From Cacajao melanocephalus (lineage: Eukaryota; Chordata; Mammalia; Primates; Pitheciidae), in contig CAUYLG010051975.1 of the NCBI GenBank assembly GCA_963573385.1, positions 41,538-105,537 of the forward strand: 64,000 nt of DNA. The letters run 5' to 3'. Below, in pieces: positions 13,418 through 26,697 of the stretch (its first letter is position 1; every line of letters begins with the position of its first letter). Both the position numbers and the translations under genes were made by a program. Below the pieces are notes generated by a model, which saw nothing but the letters and a program-made list of their open reading frames with translations, was not told where the DNA came from and did not search any database.

Positions 13418-15621
13418 GTAGTCTATGAGTACCTCAATGACAAACACTAAATACTACCTATCTATGTATTCCTAATATCTTTAGCCCTGTTTGCCTGAAG
13501 AGATGGAAATCCCAAGGCAAGAAAAGGGCACAGTTCAGTTTCTCTAATTCCTTTTATTAAAGATTTCTATGGAGAGAAATCATTATGCTCTTGAAGTTAG
13601 TTTTTTTTTTTTTTAGCTCTACTATTTGTCAAAAGCATCACTTTCCAGAAAAAAAAAGATTGCCAAGAGATGGAGACCAGAGGCGCAGGTCTAGAACTGC
13701 CTCTGCCACCACCAACTAGATAGGTTTCCTAGATAGTTCAGCTCATGTCCCTCAGCCCAATCTCTCATCAGCAATTGAGAAATCTGGACCCGATAAGTCT
13801 TCATGGATTGTTAAGCTCTAAAATTCAGTAATTCCATAGTGATACTTGTCCCATATGCCTCTGGGAGGTACAAAAACAGAAACATTCAGAATGAGAGTTT
13901 TGCAGTTCACCTGAGTTTCTGTTTTCCTGAGACCAACCACTGTTGTTACTTCCAGCTCTTCAAAATGGAAAGCTCTTCTCTTCGCACCTGATCAGGAGTC
14001 TCAGAAAGAAACAAAGGCCAGAGAGAGTGGAAAATGATTTGCCAAGAAGCCAAAAGGGGAATTCTGTAACTGTGTATTTTTCCACTCCTTTCTAATTTAA
14101 AAACACTTACAAGTGACAACTCCCAACCCGAGGCAGGTGCTGCGTGGTAGCTCATTACACCCTCGGGACCCCATGTAAATCTTTTTTCTGAGAGTAGCTA
14201 TTGTATTCCAAGGAAAAGCTTTTAGCATAATGGCAGGCTGAATAGAACATTGCTTTTGTAAGAATATTAAAAAAAAAAAAAAAGAAAAGAAAAAGAAAGG
14301 TATTCTTTAACAACTGCAAATGCAGCCTCCCGCTTTCCCCTACCTCAGGCCCCCTGTGTGAGCCATAGGAGACTGTGGCAGCGGAGTGAGATTATCTCAC
14401 CTCCAGAGACATATAAAGGTTATGCTCCGCTCTTTTAGGTTATAATAAATGCAGGGTGGAGGTGTCTCAGATTGCAAAAATAGCACATCCACCCCCTCCC
14501 AGGTACCTTTGCTGTTTCTCGACTTCTCACCAGTCAGTGAATCAGTAAGTGACTACTCATTTAGAGAAGGAGAGTTTCTAATAGGATAATGACATTTTCT
14601 CTCGGAATATTCCCATAAATTTGTTCCTTCTCTCAGATCATTCGTCAGGACAATCAAGACAATGTTGTCACAGGGTCTGAATGTAGAGATGTCCAATTTG
14701 GCAATAAAGTTTCTAAGAAAAATGAAGCATCTACCAGAGACGTAGCTCTCCAAAGTAAAATGGGACTCAACTTTCTCTAGGCTAAAACGGTAATTTAGAA
14801 TGTGAGGGTGTGAGAGAAACGTGGAGAAAATGGAAAAGTCAACAAAATGACAGCAGCCTTCACTAAGCAGTGTGTTCTGATTTAAACCAAAGCCTAAAGA
14901 GGGATATCTGGGAATATGTTTGATGGGCCCCATCTGCAAAATGGAAATAAGACAACAAGTATAAAAAAGGCAAGAGTTCATGAGAAAGAGTAATTTCCAC
15001 ACAAAGGCAATTCAATCTGTGTGAAAATAAACAGAAAGCAGGCATAGTTTTGGGGAAATTTCTGAATCTGGGAAAAGGTAAAACCATTCTTCTTTCTGGG
15101 TTTAGATAAATAACGACCCACCAAGACTCTTTATTCTGAATTGCTCTTTAGTTCTACTTAAATTCAGCATCTTCTCTCAGTTCAAGTTCAAGAAAGGAGA
15201 TACCACACCACCCACCCACATCTATCCTATTCTGGAAGAGTATATAAACTAAAGATAGAAAATTTCTCAAATCTACCTGGAAGTTGCATGTATAAAGGGT
15301 TTGCTAATCAAAGTACCTGTTAACATATAATGTGTTAAAGGATTTAAGTAGGCTAAGTGTAACTATGCCAGACCACCATTAACCAATGGAGACTAGGCTC
15401 AGAAGGCACTGAAAAGAATTTCCTGGATTGATTGTGCTACGAAGCCTATCCCCAAACTGCTTATGGGTTATATTCTGCTCCAACCTGTTGGAGCCCCCTG
15501 TTCCATTTTCTTGGATTCTGTGTATTTCTCCTCACTCCTTTTCTCCTGTGCAAAACCCAAATGCCCTGCCTGGGTTCCTTTGACATCCCAAATCCTACTA
15601 GTTAGTAAGTACCTACCTTAC

Positions 15622-15689
15622 TGGTGAATGAGGCATTGGGCAGTTAGGAAGTGCCTGGACTTCCTAACTGCCCAGTGCCTCATTCACCA
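15622..15689. repeat. 31-bp inverted repeat hairpin, 6-nt loop
   Basis: Left arm 15622-15652 (starts tggtgaatgaggcattgggc) and right arm 15659-15689 (ends gtgcctcattcacca) are reverse complements with one mismatch that becomes G-U in RNA. The loop is gcctgg. Flanks show no transposon I recognise. Confidence 0.93.
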
Positions 15690-18328
15690 CTAACAGTCCG
15701 TTATGCTAGACTGAGCTAAAGAAAGCTTCCCTGCTATCATCAATTTCTCCTTAAGCCCCCCTCTTCTATAATGGCTTCAGTGACAATCTCCCAGAAAACT
15801 TCCCTGTTCACTGTCCCACTGAAAAGGGCAGAGAGTGACTTTGCTCTTGAAGACCTGCCAGCAGTTTGACTCTGAGGGCTCAAATATCAAGGTGTAAAGT
15901 AGTAAGTCTTCTTCATTGGGATCATTTCAAGAAGGCACTGTCCTCAATTGTCCAAACAGTGAAAAAGTATACAGCTGGCAAATCTGGTGATGACTCAACT
16001 GAAAATATATTACCAAGAAAATAAGGCTAAATGTTTCCAGGAAAATAACTTTTTAAAAATAAAATGCATTTGAAAAATAAATCAAACCAAATAAACGCTT
16101 TTGGAAGACTCTCTGAAGCTCAGACCCTGGGAGGAACTAAAAGTAATCAATGAATTGTCCTCAATAATCTTCAGGTCCAGGACTTCAGATCAGATCATCA
16201 GGGGAACCAGCCTTAAGAGGGGAGTTCCCCCATGATTCCATAGACATGGTCCTATTTCCTGGGTTTCTGAAGTAAAACTCAAGTAATAATCCCACACAGT
16301 GGAGAGAAAACCTTTCTTTCCACTCATAGCTCCTTATGAGAGGTGAGCGGCAGCCACTGAAGCAGAAACTAGCTAAATTACAGCTAAATACAATCCCACA
16401 CTGAAGCCACCCTAGTCCCTGAGAGGGAGGAAGCAGGTAAAACAATTTAATCTCACCTGAAGGGAAGCCTGGAGGCAACAGAATCTTGAGCTGCAGGCTC
16501 ATTTGCTGTTTCCTCCTTCTAAATCAATACATCACATTTTGTAGTTGAAAGGAAATTAAGTAGTTCCATTTCTGATTTACAGGCACGGTTAGTTGCACTT
16601 TGAAGGGTAGGTAATGTTTATACTGGGCTGGGTTTTTTTTTTCTTCTTCTAGAAACACAGCAATGGCATGTGTTTATATATTCATATATACTTGTAACCT
16701 ACCCCATACACTTTTTTATTACATAGCCTTGTTGAAACTGTGCCCCAGCATTGTGGCTCATGTCATGAATCTCAGCTCTGTGCTGCTATCTGATGGGTCT
16801 GAAGAAACGCATTCAGGCAGAAAGAATCTTCTCTCTCTCCCTGCCTGCCGCAGTATCTGATACATCTACCAATAAAATGCTTCCATTGGGTTAAGAAAGG
16901 AAAATAAAATTCGTTGTGAGCAAGAAGATAGTCATATACTTATTTGTGGTCAATTTAGCATGAATGCTTTAACAACTAAGCCAGTATCTAACAATTTGAC
17001 GACAGAATGAGGAAGAGAGGAAGTTACGGCGCCAAGAATGAAGCCAAATGTTGACACTGTTCATGTGTTATAATGAAGGAGTCAGCACATTTGTTGTGTG
17101 CATGGACTCCAGAATCAGAATAACAAGGTTGAAAATCTGTCACCACTACCCCTGTAAAATAAGGGGTCCTGAAATTAATCCCTATGGTGAAAGATACCAA
17201 TCAGCTACATAATCCATAGAAATAATACTTTCAGTGAGTGGGAGAAATAGATTAAAACTCTTCTAGTGTAATTTGGCAAGAGAGAAAGGTAGTATGAGAA
17301 AGGCACCAGCCTTTGCCACTTTCTACCTGTATGACCTTAGATCACATCCGGGACCAGCTATGTAATTTGCAAAGCCCAGTGAAAAATGGAAAGGCAGGGC
17401 TCCTTGTTTAAAATATTATAAAGAATTTCAAGAGAGTGACAGAAAAGCATTAAGCAGAGTGTATGGCCCTTCTAAGCAGAAGACTTGTGCAAATGTATAA
17501 GTGACACACTTATGAAGATGGCCCTAACTAGCCCTTTCACCTAGCTAGGTCAGACCCCTGGTTTCCTCAGACTCTAGCGCAATGATTGTCATTTGCAAGT
17601 GACAGAAAGAAAATGCATAGCATTCATCTGATACTTCTTGAGATGAACATTGGAAATGTTAGCACATGTTTAAAAGAAAAAAAAACTGTTCTGATCATAA
17701 AAGTGTATACTTACTATAGCCCATCTTACACAGCAAGCAGAAACCAGCCTCTTTTGATTCATATAAAGGTGTACTAAGAGATCTTTTCTCTCTTTTTTTT
17801 AACAGAACTATTTATTGGAGTGCCAAATTACTGAAGGGCCTTTGCATGTTTCAAGTCCTCTTCTTAAAGTAAGAACACTCTCCATATTTATAATAGCAAC
17901 AAAAGTTCCAATGTCAGCACAAACAAAACTGCCAAAACGGAGGCACTTCCATGTCATAACAATACATCGGAGTTCTGTTCACCTCCTTTTTAGAAAGAGA
18001 AGCTGAGACTTACACACATCCACTTTCTTAAATAATTGTTCAGTGAAAGTTGCCCTGGGAGGATTACTGTCTCCAGCTCCCAAGCACCACTCATCTGCCC
18101 AGGGGAGGACTCTATGACAGAAATTGCTCTTAAGTGCATAAGACACAGCAGAGAATTTTTGGAAAATCCCTTATTATTCATTAAAGCATTTTAGGGCCTC
18201 ATTAATCCAGATGGAGTAATTGGTTGTTGATCAGCCAGATTGTTAAGCATCCATTGTCAGATGCTGATGGGGTGTGAGAAAATACAATTCCCATCCACCA
18301 AAGAGTCACCCGAGTGAGGCTAGCCCTT

Positions 18329-18391
18329 CATCAGGTAAGGCTGGATCGTCATCGGGGAAATCTGTATCTTCATCAGGGAAGGCTGTATCTT
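18329..18391. repeat. Minisatellite, three 21-bp units
   Basis: Units start at 18329, 18350 and 18371: catcaggtaaggctggatcg(t), catcggggaaatctgtatct(t), catcagggaaggctgtatct(t). Units 2 and 3 are closest. Confidence 0.85.
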
Positions 18392-18573
18392 CGGGTCCCC
18401 AGTCTCTTCTTTAATCTCCAAAACTTCTCCGTATTGCAAAACATTCCTCATTCTTTGGGGGGTTTTTTGCCTACCTAAGGTCTGAAACTATGTCAGAAGC
18501 CATTTTCAAAAGCTAGTTGGTAACAGGTAAGACACACTTATGCACTTAGGGACAGGATCCTAACATTTAAAGA

Positions 18574-18715
18574 CGTGTGTGTCTGTGTGTGTGTCTGTGT
18601 GTGTCTGTGTATGTGTCTGTATATATGTGTGTGTATATGTCTGTGTCTATGTGTGTCTATGTGTTCATGTATGTGTCCGTATGTGTACATTTGTGTGTGT
18701 CTGCGGGTGTGTGCA
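18574..18715. repeat. (TG)n-rich compound microsatellite
   Basis: The tract is dominated by TGTG with TCTG, TATG and CTAT interruptions for about 140 bp. It opens long frames on both strands, which are artefacts. Alternating purine-pyrimidine sequence could adopt Z-DNA. Confidence 0.92.
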
Positions 18716-19215
18716 TGAGTTTGGTTTTGACTTTGTTTCAAAGTTCTTAGCTAGAGCCTGCTCCACATCTCCAGCCCTTCAGATACAAATGGCATTCATG
18801 TTATCAAGGGGACTCTTTAGCCAGGGTTCAAAAACTCAACTTTCTTCCTTTCCAAACCTTGACTGACTGAGAGTCACGTAACAGCAGTGAGCACAGTGAG
18901 AAAAGTCCCTGGATTAGAAGTTGGAAAATGTGATTCAGAGTCCTGCTTCTGTTTTAAGAGAGGAAGTGACCATCATTAGCAAACTGTCATTTCATCTCCC
19001 TGACAATTTGAATTCATTTTCTCTCCCTTTCACAACAGAGCAACATTAATGTTTAACCTTTGTGTCACATCAAGAAGAGTTGGGGGTGTATTTCTACAAA
19101 GACAGACAGTCTCCAACCCTTTGTGGACCTTTTCTAAAAGAGACAGAATGCTTCCAAGACAATAAAGGACACACTTAGTCAAATCTTCCAATGAAGAGGA
19201 TCCCATTTTACTCAC

Positions 19216-19369
19216 GGAACTGCTCTAGATGCTCATTGCTGCTGGATTCAGGCATGGCCGTGATGGTCACCAAGGGACACGGATTCCCTCCCAGCGTCTG
19301 GCAGAGAACACCCTGCCGGAAGTAGACCTCCTTGATGTTGACGCTCTTTTCCAGAATATCAAGATGAGT
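19216..19369 (-). CDS. AGBL1: AGBL1 exon K: first peptidase-domain strands
   Basis: The 154-nt exon follows acceptor cggctccag and ends at donor gttcc|gtgagtaa. It runs phase 0 to phase 1. It encodes [40 protein letters not shown] and [14 protein letters not shown]1 matches with [22 protein letters not shown]. This begins the M14 carboxypeptidase domain. The family HPGE zinc motif should be in the next exon, which I could not find in 1-19215, so the next intron is longer than 19 kb. Confidence 0.97.
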
Positions 19370-19544
19370 CTGGAGCCGAAATAAAGTAGGCGTGTATATT
19401 ATTAACATTTTTTATAACAACAATAACAGCTTACATATAGTGTAGAAGTATTGTTGTTAATCTAATCCATCTTTTATGTATTGGGCATTGAGTGATTAAA
19501 AGGAGGCTATTTCTATGGTCTAGGAGAAGCTCAGTGAGACCGAG

Positions 19545-19830
19545 CAGGAAGCATCATTCTTGCACGTTTTGGCATAAAGCAAGAGGGAGGAGGGCAGGGT
19601 CATAAAGCCCTCTTCCTATAGCTGTGGCATACAAGGAAATGACAGATAATGGAGACACGGAAGGGTCAGGGGATGGGGTAGGGAGGATCATGAGAAATGT
19701 GTTAATGGGTACGATGTACGTTATTTGGGTGATGGATCCTAAAAGCACTGGCTTGATCTCTGCTCAATCTATGCATGTAACAAAACTTCACGTGTACCCA
19801 TAAATTTGTACAAATAAAAAAAAAATCAAT
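19545..19830 (+). mobile_element. L1 3' end, plus strand
   Basis: It carries ggggtagggaggatcatgag, gggtacgatgtacgttattt and gtacccataaatttgtacaa before an A run, as in L1 3' UTRs. It is only about 180 bp from exon K. Confidence 0.8.
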
Positions 19831-20160
19831 CAATGTGAAAAGAAAAGAGACAAATCTAATCATGCTTTGTTTAAATTTTTTTTTTAATGTGGCTATCATA
19901 AAAATAGAACATGCCCAGAACACTGGGAAGAATGAGACAGAAAACTTCAACAGCACGTAGTATCACAGAACCAAGTAAGAGAGAGAATTGTGAGCATATT
20001 GAAATACTAATAGATGTGATTAATCCACGTGGACTGCTAAGCTAAAAGAACTAACTAATAGCAATCAATTCTTCCTACCATACTGCCCCATTTCAATACT
20101 CATTTAAAAAAAACTCAATACAAAAATGGAATAGTCACTGAAATTAGGACATCTGGTTAA

Positions 20161-20484
<324 letters not shown>

Positions 20485-21693
20485 TAAGAATTCTGAAGAA
20501 ATTTTCTCTAATCAAAACAGGGGCACTAGTCATAAAGAGGCTAAGAGATTTTCCCCACCCGCAATGCATCCCCTGACAGTGGAGACTTCAGTAACCAGAG
20601 AGGGAAACACTGCCCCCCTGCAGGACAACAATACCACTGCCCAAAAATTATCCTCCCAGCTTGAAATTTAAAGATTTTTCCAGAATCAAGAAGGTATTAA
20701 GAGGGCCAAGGAGAAACCACCCACCTTGTTTCTTGACAAAAAACTAGCCTGCTAGGTAAATGAAACAAAAAACTTATGAATTACTTTTTTAAAATCCCAC
20801 TGCATGTTGTATATGAGGGACTTCTGCAGGGAGAGAAAGGAAAAAAGTTATGTGTATGAGAAATGCCCTTAAATTATCTCTTTATTTTGTTTGCCTCTGT
20901 TCAAACATTTTAAAGGAGAAATATTGAAACTAAAAGCATAAGCAAACATAAATTAAGGCAGGCATGGTAATAGTAATATACAACGAAGCCATATTCAAGA
21001 TCAAGTGCATTAAATGGGATTTTAAAATCTTGTTTTGATAAAGGGCACAATTCACAACGAACATATAAAACTCATAAATCTTAACAATCAAATAATATGG
21101 GATTGGAATACATAACATAACAAAATGGCAGAAAGAGAAAAAACTGTTCTCGGAGTGGGAGGATTTTAAGACAGCACCTCATTCTTGAATAAATCAACTG
21201 CATAAAAATAATAATATATGCTATTTGAACAATATTGTTTTTGTAGACATATGTCAAACTTTGTTTTTCCAGAGAACATTTCTAAATTTTTTCTCAAATA
21301 TCCATGAGACTGCAGCAATAATTAATCATATATGAGGCTATTGAAAACTCATTAAATTTTACCCCCAAGAAAGCAGAAATTATACAAATAATATTTTCTG
21401 ACAATTAAATGAAATTAGACTTAAGTAAAAATGATTTTCAAAACAGCAAAAATAAAATAACCACTAGAGAATAGAAAATATTCTCTTAAAAGGAGCTTAC
21501 TGGAAAAAAATTTCATAGGTTAAAAATATCAATATTAAATTATTCACTAAAGCCCTGATATTAGACATCTGCATATCCCAGGAGAGATGGCATAGAACAA
21601 GAACAGAAATGTCTCCATCATAATATCAGTCACGTTTCTAAGTCATCCTGGAAAAGGAAAATTCTGGCTCCATAGTTAAGAAGGTACGGATAC

Positions 21694-22000
21694 GGCCAGG
21701 TGCGGTGGTTTACACCTGGGTGGTGGTAATCCTAGCACTTTGGGAGGCCAAGGCAGACAGATCACAAGGTCAGGAGATCAAGACCATCCTGGATAACACA
21801 GTGAAACCTCATCTCTACTAAAAATATAAAAAATTAGCCAGGCGTGGTGGCACGTGCCTGTAGTCCCAGTTACTCAGGAGGCTGAGGCAGGAGAATCGCT
21901 TAAACCCAGGGCAGAGGTTGCCGTGAACCAAGATCATGCCATAGTACTCCAGCCAGGGCAACAATAGTTAAATACTATTCCAAAAAAAAAAAAAAAAAAA
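21694..22000 (+). mobile_element. Alu, plus strand
   Basis: It begins ggccaggtgcggtggtttac with a 10-bp insertion-like ctgggtggtg, and ends in 19 A residues. Flanks gaaggtacggata (21680-21692) and gaaggtatggata (22004-22016) are a target-site duplication with one mismatch. Confidence 0.95.
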
Positions 22001-22639
22001 CCTGAAGGTATGGATAGTGCTGGATTCAAATTATAGTCCGTGATTACAAATTATTTTTAACATTTTAATAAACATTTGGGTGAAAGTTGCTCTCAGTATT
22101 CTTTATTATCGAAATCTAGACAAAATGAAATCTGCCTCACAATTACTATCAAGATTCCAAGGCTCTAAAACCAGAAAGGGAAACTTGGTTGCAGCATTTC
22201 CCAAAATATATCCCGTACTATGTTAGTAAGTGCTGGGGTGTGAACAAGGAGGTGGAGGAGGCAGGAAATTCATAGCCAAAGTGCTTAGAAAATGTTGAGT
22301 TAAAGAAAATGAAAATATTTCCATGAATGCAGGATTTCTCAGATTCTTTAATATTTCAATACGCATTGTGAACTGTTAGCAGAAAAACTAGCACAAGGGC
22401 TTCATAAATTTAGATGACCATTAAACTTTTTTCTCTAAACATCTCAAGAGACTGAAGTGCTATAGAATATGTGTTGGAAAACACTGTCTTGCTGAATATT
22501 TTCTAAGAGCTTGTGCTCTCGTGTGCTCTCTCTCTCTCTTCTCTTTCTTACTAAATCTATTTGTTTCACATTTTATTATGGTCACGTGGGTCCTTGCCAA
22601 TGGTGAAGCTTTCTCAACAAAAGCCCAAACATAAACTCA

Positions 22640-24170
22640 GTCAATTAATTTTTTATAGAGGTACCAAAAACACGCAATGGGGAAAGAACAGTTTCTTCAA
22701 TAAATGCTGTTGGGAAAACTGAATATCCACATGCGGGAGAATGAGAATTGACCCCTTACGTAAGAATCAACTCAAAATGGATTAAAGACCAAAGCATAAG
22801 ACCAGAAACTGTAATGCTACGAGATGAAAACATAAGGAAAAAAGCTTCATGACATTAGTCTGGGCAGTGATTTCTTAGATACGACCCCAAGGGCACAGAA
22901 AAAGAAAGCAAAAATAGACAATAGGATTTCACCAAACTAAAAAGCTTCTGCATAGCAAAGGAAACCATTTACAGAGAAAAGAGACAACCCACAAATTGGG
23001 AGAAAATATTTGCAAATCATACATCAGATAAGGGGCTAATATCCAAAATATGAAAAGAACACAAATTACTCAGTAACAAGAAAACAAACAACCCTATAAA
23101 AATGGGTAAATGACCTGAACAGGCATTCTGAAAAGAAGACATACAAATGACCAACAGGTACATTAAAAAATGCTCAATATCTAATCATCAGAGACATGCA
23201 AAATAAAACCACAATGAGATACCACTTCACACTTGTTAGATTGGTTATCATCAAAAAGATGAATGGTAGCAAGCGCTAGTGAGGATCGGGAACCCTGAAC
23301 ACCACTGGTGGGAATGCAAATCAGTGCAGCTATTTTGGAAAACAGTATGATATTTCCTCAAAAAACCAAAAATAGAATTACCATGTAATCCACCCATCTC
23401 ACTTCTAGGTATATATCCAAAGGGATTTAAATCAGTACATCAAAGAGATGTCTGTCTACACCCCTATGTTCAGTGCAGCATTATTCACAAGAACCAAGAT
23501 ATGGAAACAACCACAGTGCCCATCGATGAAGATATATATATGTATATATACATATACATACACATATACATATATACATACACACACAATGGAATACTAT
23601 TCAGCCTCAAAAGCAAAAGCAGGAAATTCTGTCATTTGAAACAACATGGATGAGGCTGAAGGACATACGCCAAGTGAAATGCTGGGCACAGAGAGACAAG
23701 TACCACATGATCTCACTACACATGGAATCTAAAAAAGTCAAACTCACAGAAGTAGAGAGTAGAATGGTGGTGATCAGGGCCTGGAGGAGTGGGAGCAAGG
23801 GGGAGGAATGGAGAGATGTTGGTGAAAGGGACAACATTTCAATTAGACAAGAGGAAGAAGGTCTGGTGATCTATTACATAGTGTAGTAATCATAGCTAAT
23901 AATAATACACTGAATTATTTCAAAATCACTAAAAGTAATTTTAAGTGTTCTCCCCACAAAGAAATGATAAATATGTGAGGTGATAGATATGTTTATTAGT
24001 CTGGTTTGATCAATCTGTAACATATACACGTACCATATAAATGTAAGCAAATACTATTTGTCAATTAAAAATGAAATAAAACTTTTTAAAATAAATTAAA
24101 AATAAATAATAAACACAATCTGTAAAAAAAGAAAAAAAAAGAAAGAAAAGGGAAAAGGAGGAACAAATAA
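22640..24170 (+). mobile_element. L1 3' end (ORF2 remnant and 3' UTR), plus strand
   Basis: L1 text includes attaaagaccaaagcataag, ttgcaaatcatacatcagat, gcagcattattcacaagaac and caatggaatactattcagcc. The reading frame is broken by many stops. An AT-rich ATATAC repeat (23531-23588) lies inside, and the element ends in A-rich sequence after 24050. Confidence 0.9.
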
Positions 24171-24549
24171 ATGAAAAGCAATAATCGTCATTCTGTGATG
24201 TTACAATTAAGCCATAGCTCTTTGGTGCCTGATACCAAACTTTAAAAAAATAATAAAATCTAGATTTTATAAATCTGTTATGGGGAAACAGGTCAGGCAG
24301 AAGGTTGGTCTACAGAAGCCACCAAGCACTATTAGCTATGAGAGGAAAAACGTCAAAAAGGTATCTTAGGGCACATGGGCACTGTCCTTCAAAATAGTGT
24401 TGGCTGGACAGGCTCCCAAGCAGCAAATGTGGGAGAAGGCAAAGCCTGAACGTTTTCTTCTCTCATGGGTTCTCTTTCGTTATTATTACATTTTTCAAAA
24501 TAATATTACAAATCAACAAATGCCTAATAATCTTTTAGCTTAAGCTCAC

Positions 24550-24912
24550 TGTATTAGTCCATTCTCACGCTGCTAATAAAGACAGACCTGAGACTGGGTA
24601 ATTTGTAAAGGAAAGAAGTTTAATGGATTCACAGTTCCACGTGGTTGGGAAGGCCTCCAATCAGGGTGGAATGTAAAAGAAGAGCAAAGGCAAGTCTTAC
24701 ATGGTGGCAGGCAAGATGGCGTGTGCAAGGGAACTCCCCTTTATAAAGCCATCAGATCTCACGAAAATCATTCACTATCATGAGAGTAGCATCGGAAAGA
24801 CCTGTCCCCATGACTCAATTACCTCCCACTGGGTCCCTCCCACGACACATGAGAATTATGGGAGCTACAATTCAAGATGAGATTTGGGTGGGGACTCAGC
24901 CAAACCGTGTCA
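24550..24912 (-). mobile_element. THE1/MST-type MaLR solo LTR, minus strand
   Basis: Read on the plus strand it begins tgtattagtccattctcacg and ends gactcagccaaaccgtgtca, with tttataaagccatcagatct in the middle, the reverse of a THE1/MST LTR. Ends are TG..CA and short ctca flanks suggest a target-site duplication. No internal retroviral region is present. The TATA-like box faces the AGBL1 direction. Confidence 0.88.
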
Positions 24913-25743
24913 CTCATTTTCTGTAAACTGCAATTTTTCACATATCAATCTCCTCGCACCCCTCCGTGAAATCTCCCTCCTGTTGGACCTGCCACCAGGT
25001 TCAGCAAGTATCTAACACTTCTACTTTTAGGGGATTATTTTGGCTTCAGTCATATAAAAGATTGCTAGACGTAAACCAAATATAAATTTCTGTTGGATTT
25101 CCTTTCGTAAAAATGTTTTTGTCCTGATCTTCTAACAGTGATTTCCCATCTCAAGCCCAGAAAAGTTATGCCTAACTGGATATTGTGGGGATCATTGATG
25201 AGAAAAGTAGGACCTCTGAATGCATGTGCCAACTAACTGTAATTACAGCCCCGTGGAAGCCACAAGGGTGGGTTTCTTTATAAAACTGTGAATAAGTTCA
25301 AGGCAACTGTGGGAACCCCCAGAGAGACTGACTTCTTAAAAGAAAATCCTGTCTGTGAACATATCAAGCTGATAACCTTAGCCTGCAGCTTCATCCTGTG
25401 TCTCTCCACAGGAGTCCTCAGTGTCCCTTTCCTTTATCAACTACTCCTTTAAAACTTCGATAAAAGACTTCCTTGACCTCAGCAGGGTAACCTGCTGATG
25501 GCTACTGATAAAGTGAGAAGCACTATGCACTCAAAAATCATTCATTTTCTATTGTTCATCCCTAAACTGCTGCACTCTCTGTTCCCCTAATTTAGAAGAA
25601 AGCCCATTCCTAAGGAGATGGCCTATTTTATTTGTCTACTGCCTAGATCTCAGTTGTCACTTAAATATACTCATCAGAGAATCGAAGACTTCTTATCACA
25701 AGAGAAGAACAAATAACACCCTTAAGCTAAATAAAAGCTACAA

Positions 25744-25764
25744 GAACATGCTGCAGGCATGTTC
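25744..25764. promoter_or_regulatory. p53 response element-like sequence
   Basis: Half-site GAACATGCTG, one spacer C, then half-site AGGCATGTTC. Against RRRCWWGYYY the second half matches 10/10 and the first 9/10. Binding is not shown by sequence alone. Confidence 0.4.
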
Positions 25765-26154
25765 TGATGAGCTTTCTCAAACTGTCCCAGTCTGCCAATA
25801 TTACACTCCCCAAGTTAAAGGAACTTAACTTTAAAAATGTGAAAAAAGATTAATCTCTAGATATCTGCTCACAGATTTGCCAATTATAAAGAAAAGATGG
25901 TTTTAATATTCCTTGTCCATAAACAATAAACAAAGTTATAGTATGATAATTTGGAAAAGAGAGTAAGAAAAAAAAACAATCATAATCAAAGACCCTAAGA
26001 AAACCATCATTAGCCTTTGTAATTTTGGGGGAGGGGTCTTTCATTTGGATTTTTTTTTTTTTTACAAAGTGTTAATTTTAGTATAAATTACAGAATGGGC
26101 ATCTTCCAATCAGTCCAACAGAGAAAATAATCACACATCATCTTAAAAAGTAAT

Positions 26155-26390
26155 AAATGCTTCAGTGGTTACCATCTAATATTGCTTACCATAGACACTA
26201 CTAAAATTTTCCATATAGCAATTATTTAATCTTCAAAATAGTCTATGCAGTCACTGCTTTTTTGTTTCCAATGTTACAGACGAGAAAACCAAGGCTAAGA
26301 GAAGTTAAATAGCTTGCCCATGGCTACACAGCAAGGAAACTCAACACCTAGACTAAAATCCAGGCCTGTCTGACCTCAAAGCTTTCTTTC
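26155..26390 (-). mobile_element. MIR, minus strand
   Basis: It contains agttacagacgagaaaacc-like text (ttacagacgagaaaaccaag), then tagcttgcccatggctacac, the reversed MIR core. Confidence 0.65.
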
Positions 26391-26697
26391 ATTATGCCCA
26401 AGACCCTGGAATTCAGATGTCCTTGTGGTCAAAGATTTTACCATTCATGAACATGTTGCCTCCTCAGAATGGCTTTCCATGTTCACCTCCTCAACATCAA
26501 GAACCTTTATTGAGGCCTGTCTTGTTTGGCCCATACGAGGATGGATCTTTGTCTACTGATTACATGACAGTGTTGATTTATGACCTGCTCATTGCATCTT
26601 TCATCTGCCACATACATAAGTCAACATTTTCCACTTGACACTTCTTAAACTCATTTATTGAGTCATTTATAAGATATTGTGCAGGTGGCATTCTAAT

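Noticed and set aside
14553..15002. Longest minus-strand open frame in the AGBL1 intron, 149 codons
   Set aside because: No similarity to CCP proteins, no splice-site pair, and composition typical of AT-rich intron sequence.
18329..18391. Short regularly spaced units as a possible CRISPR array
   Set aside because: The units are head-to-tail with no spacers and the genome is a primate's; it is a minisatellite.
18538..18866. His/Thr-rich and Val/Cys-rich frames
   Set aside because: Artefacts of the TG/CA repeat.
23448..23886. Frames around the end of L1 ORF2
   Set aside because: Remnant of an L1 element with stops on either side; not an active ORF2.
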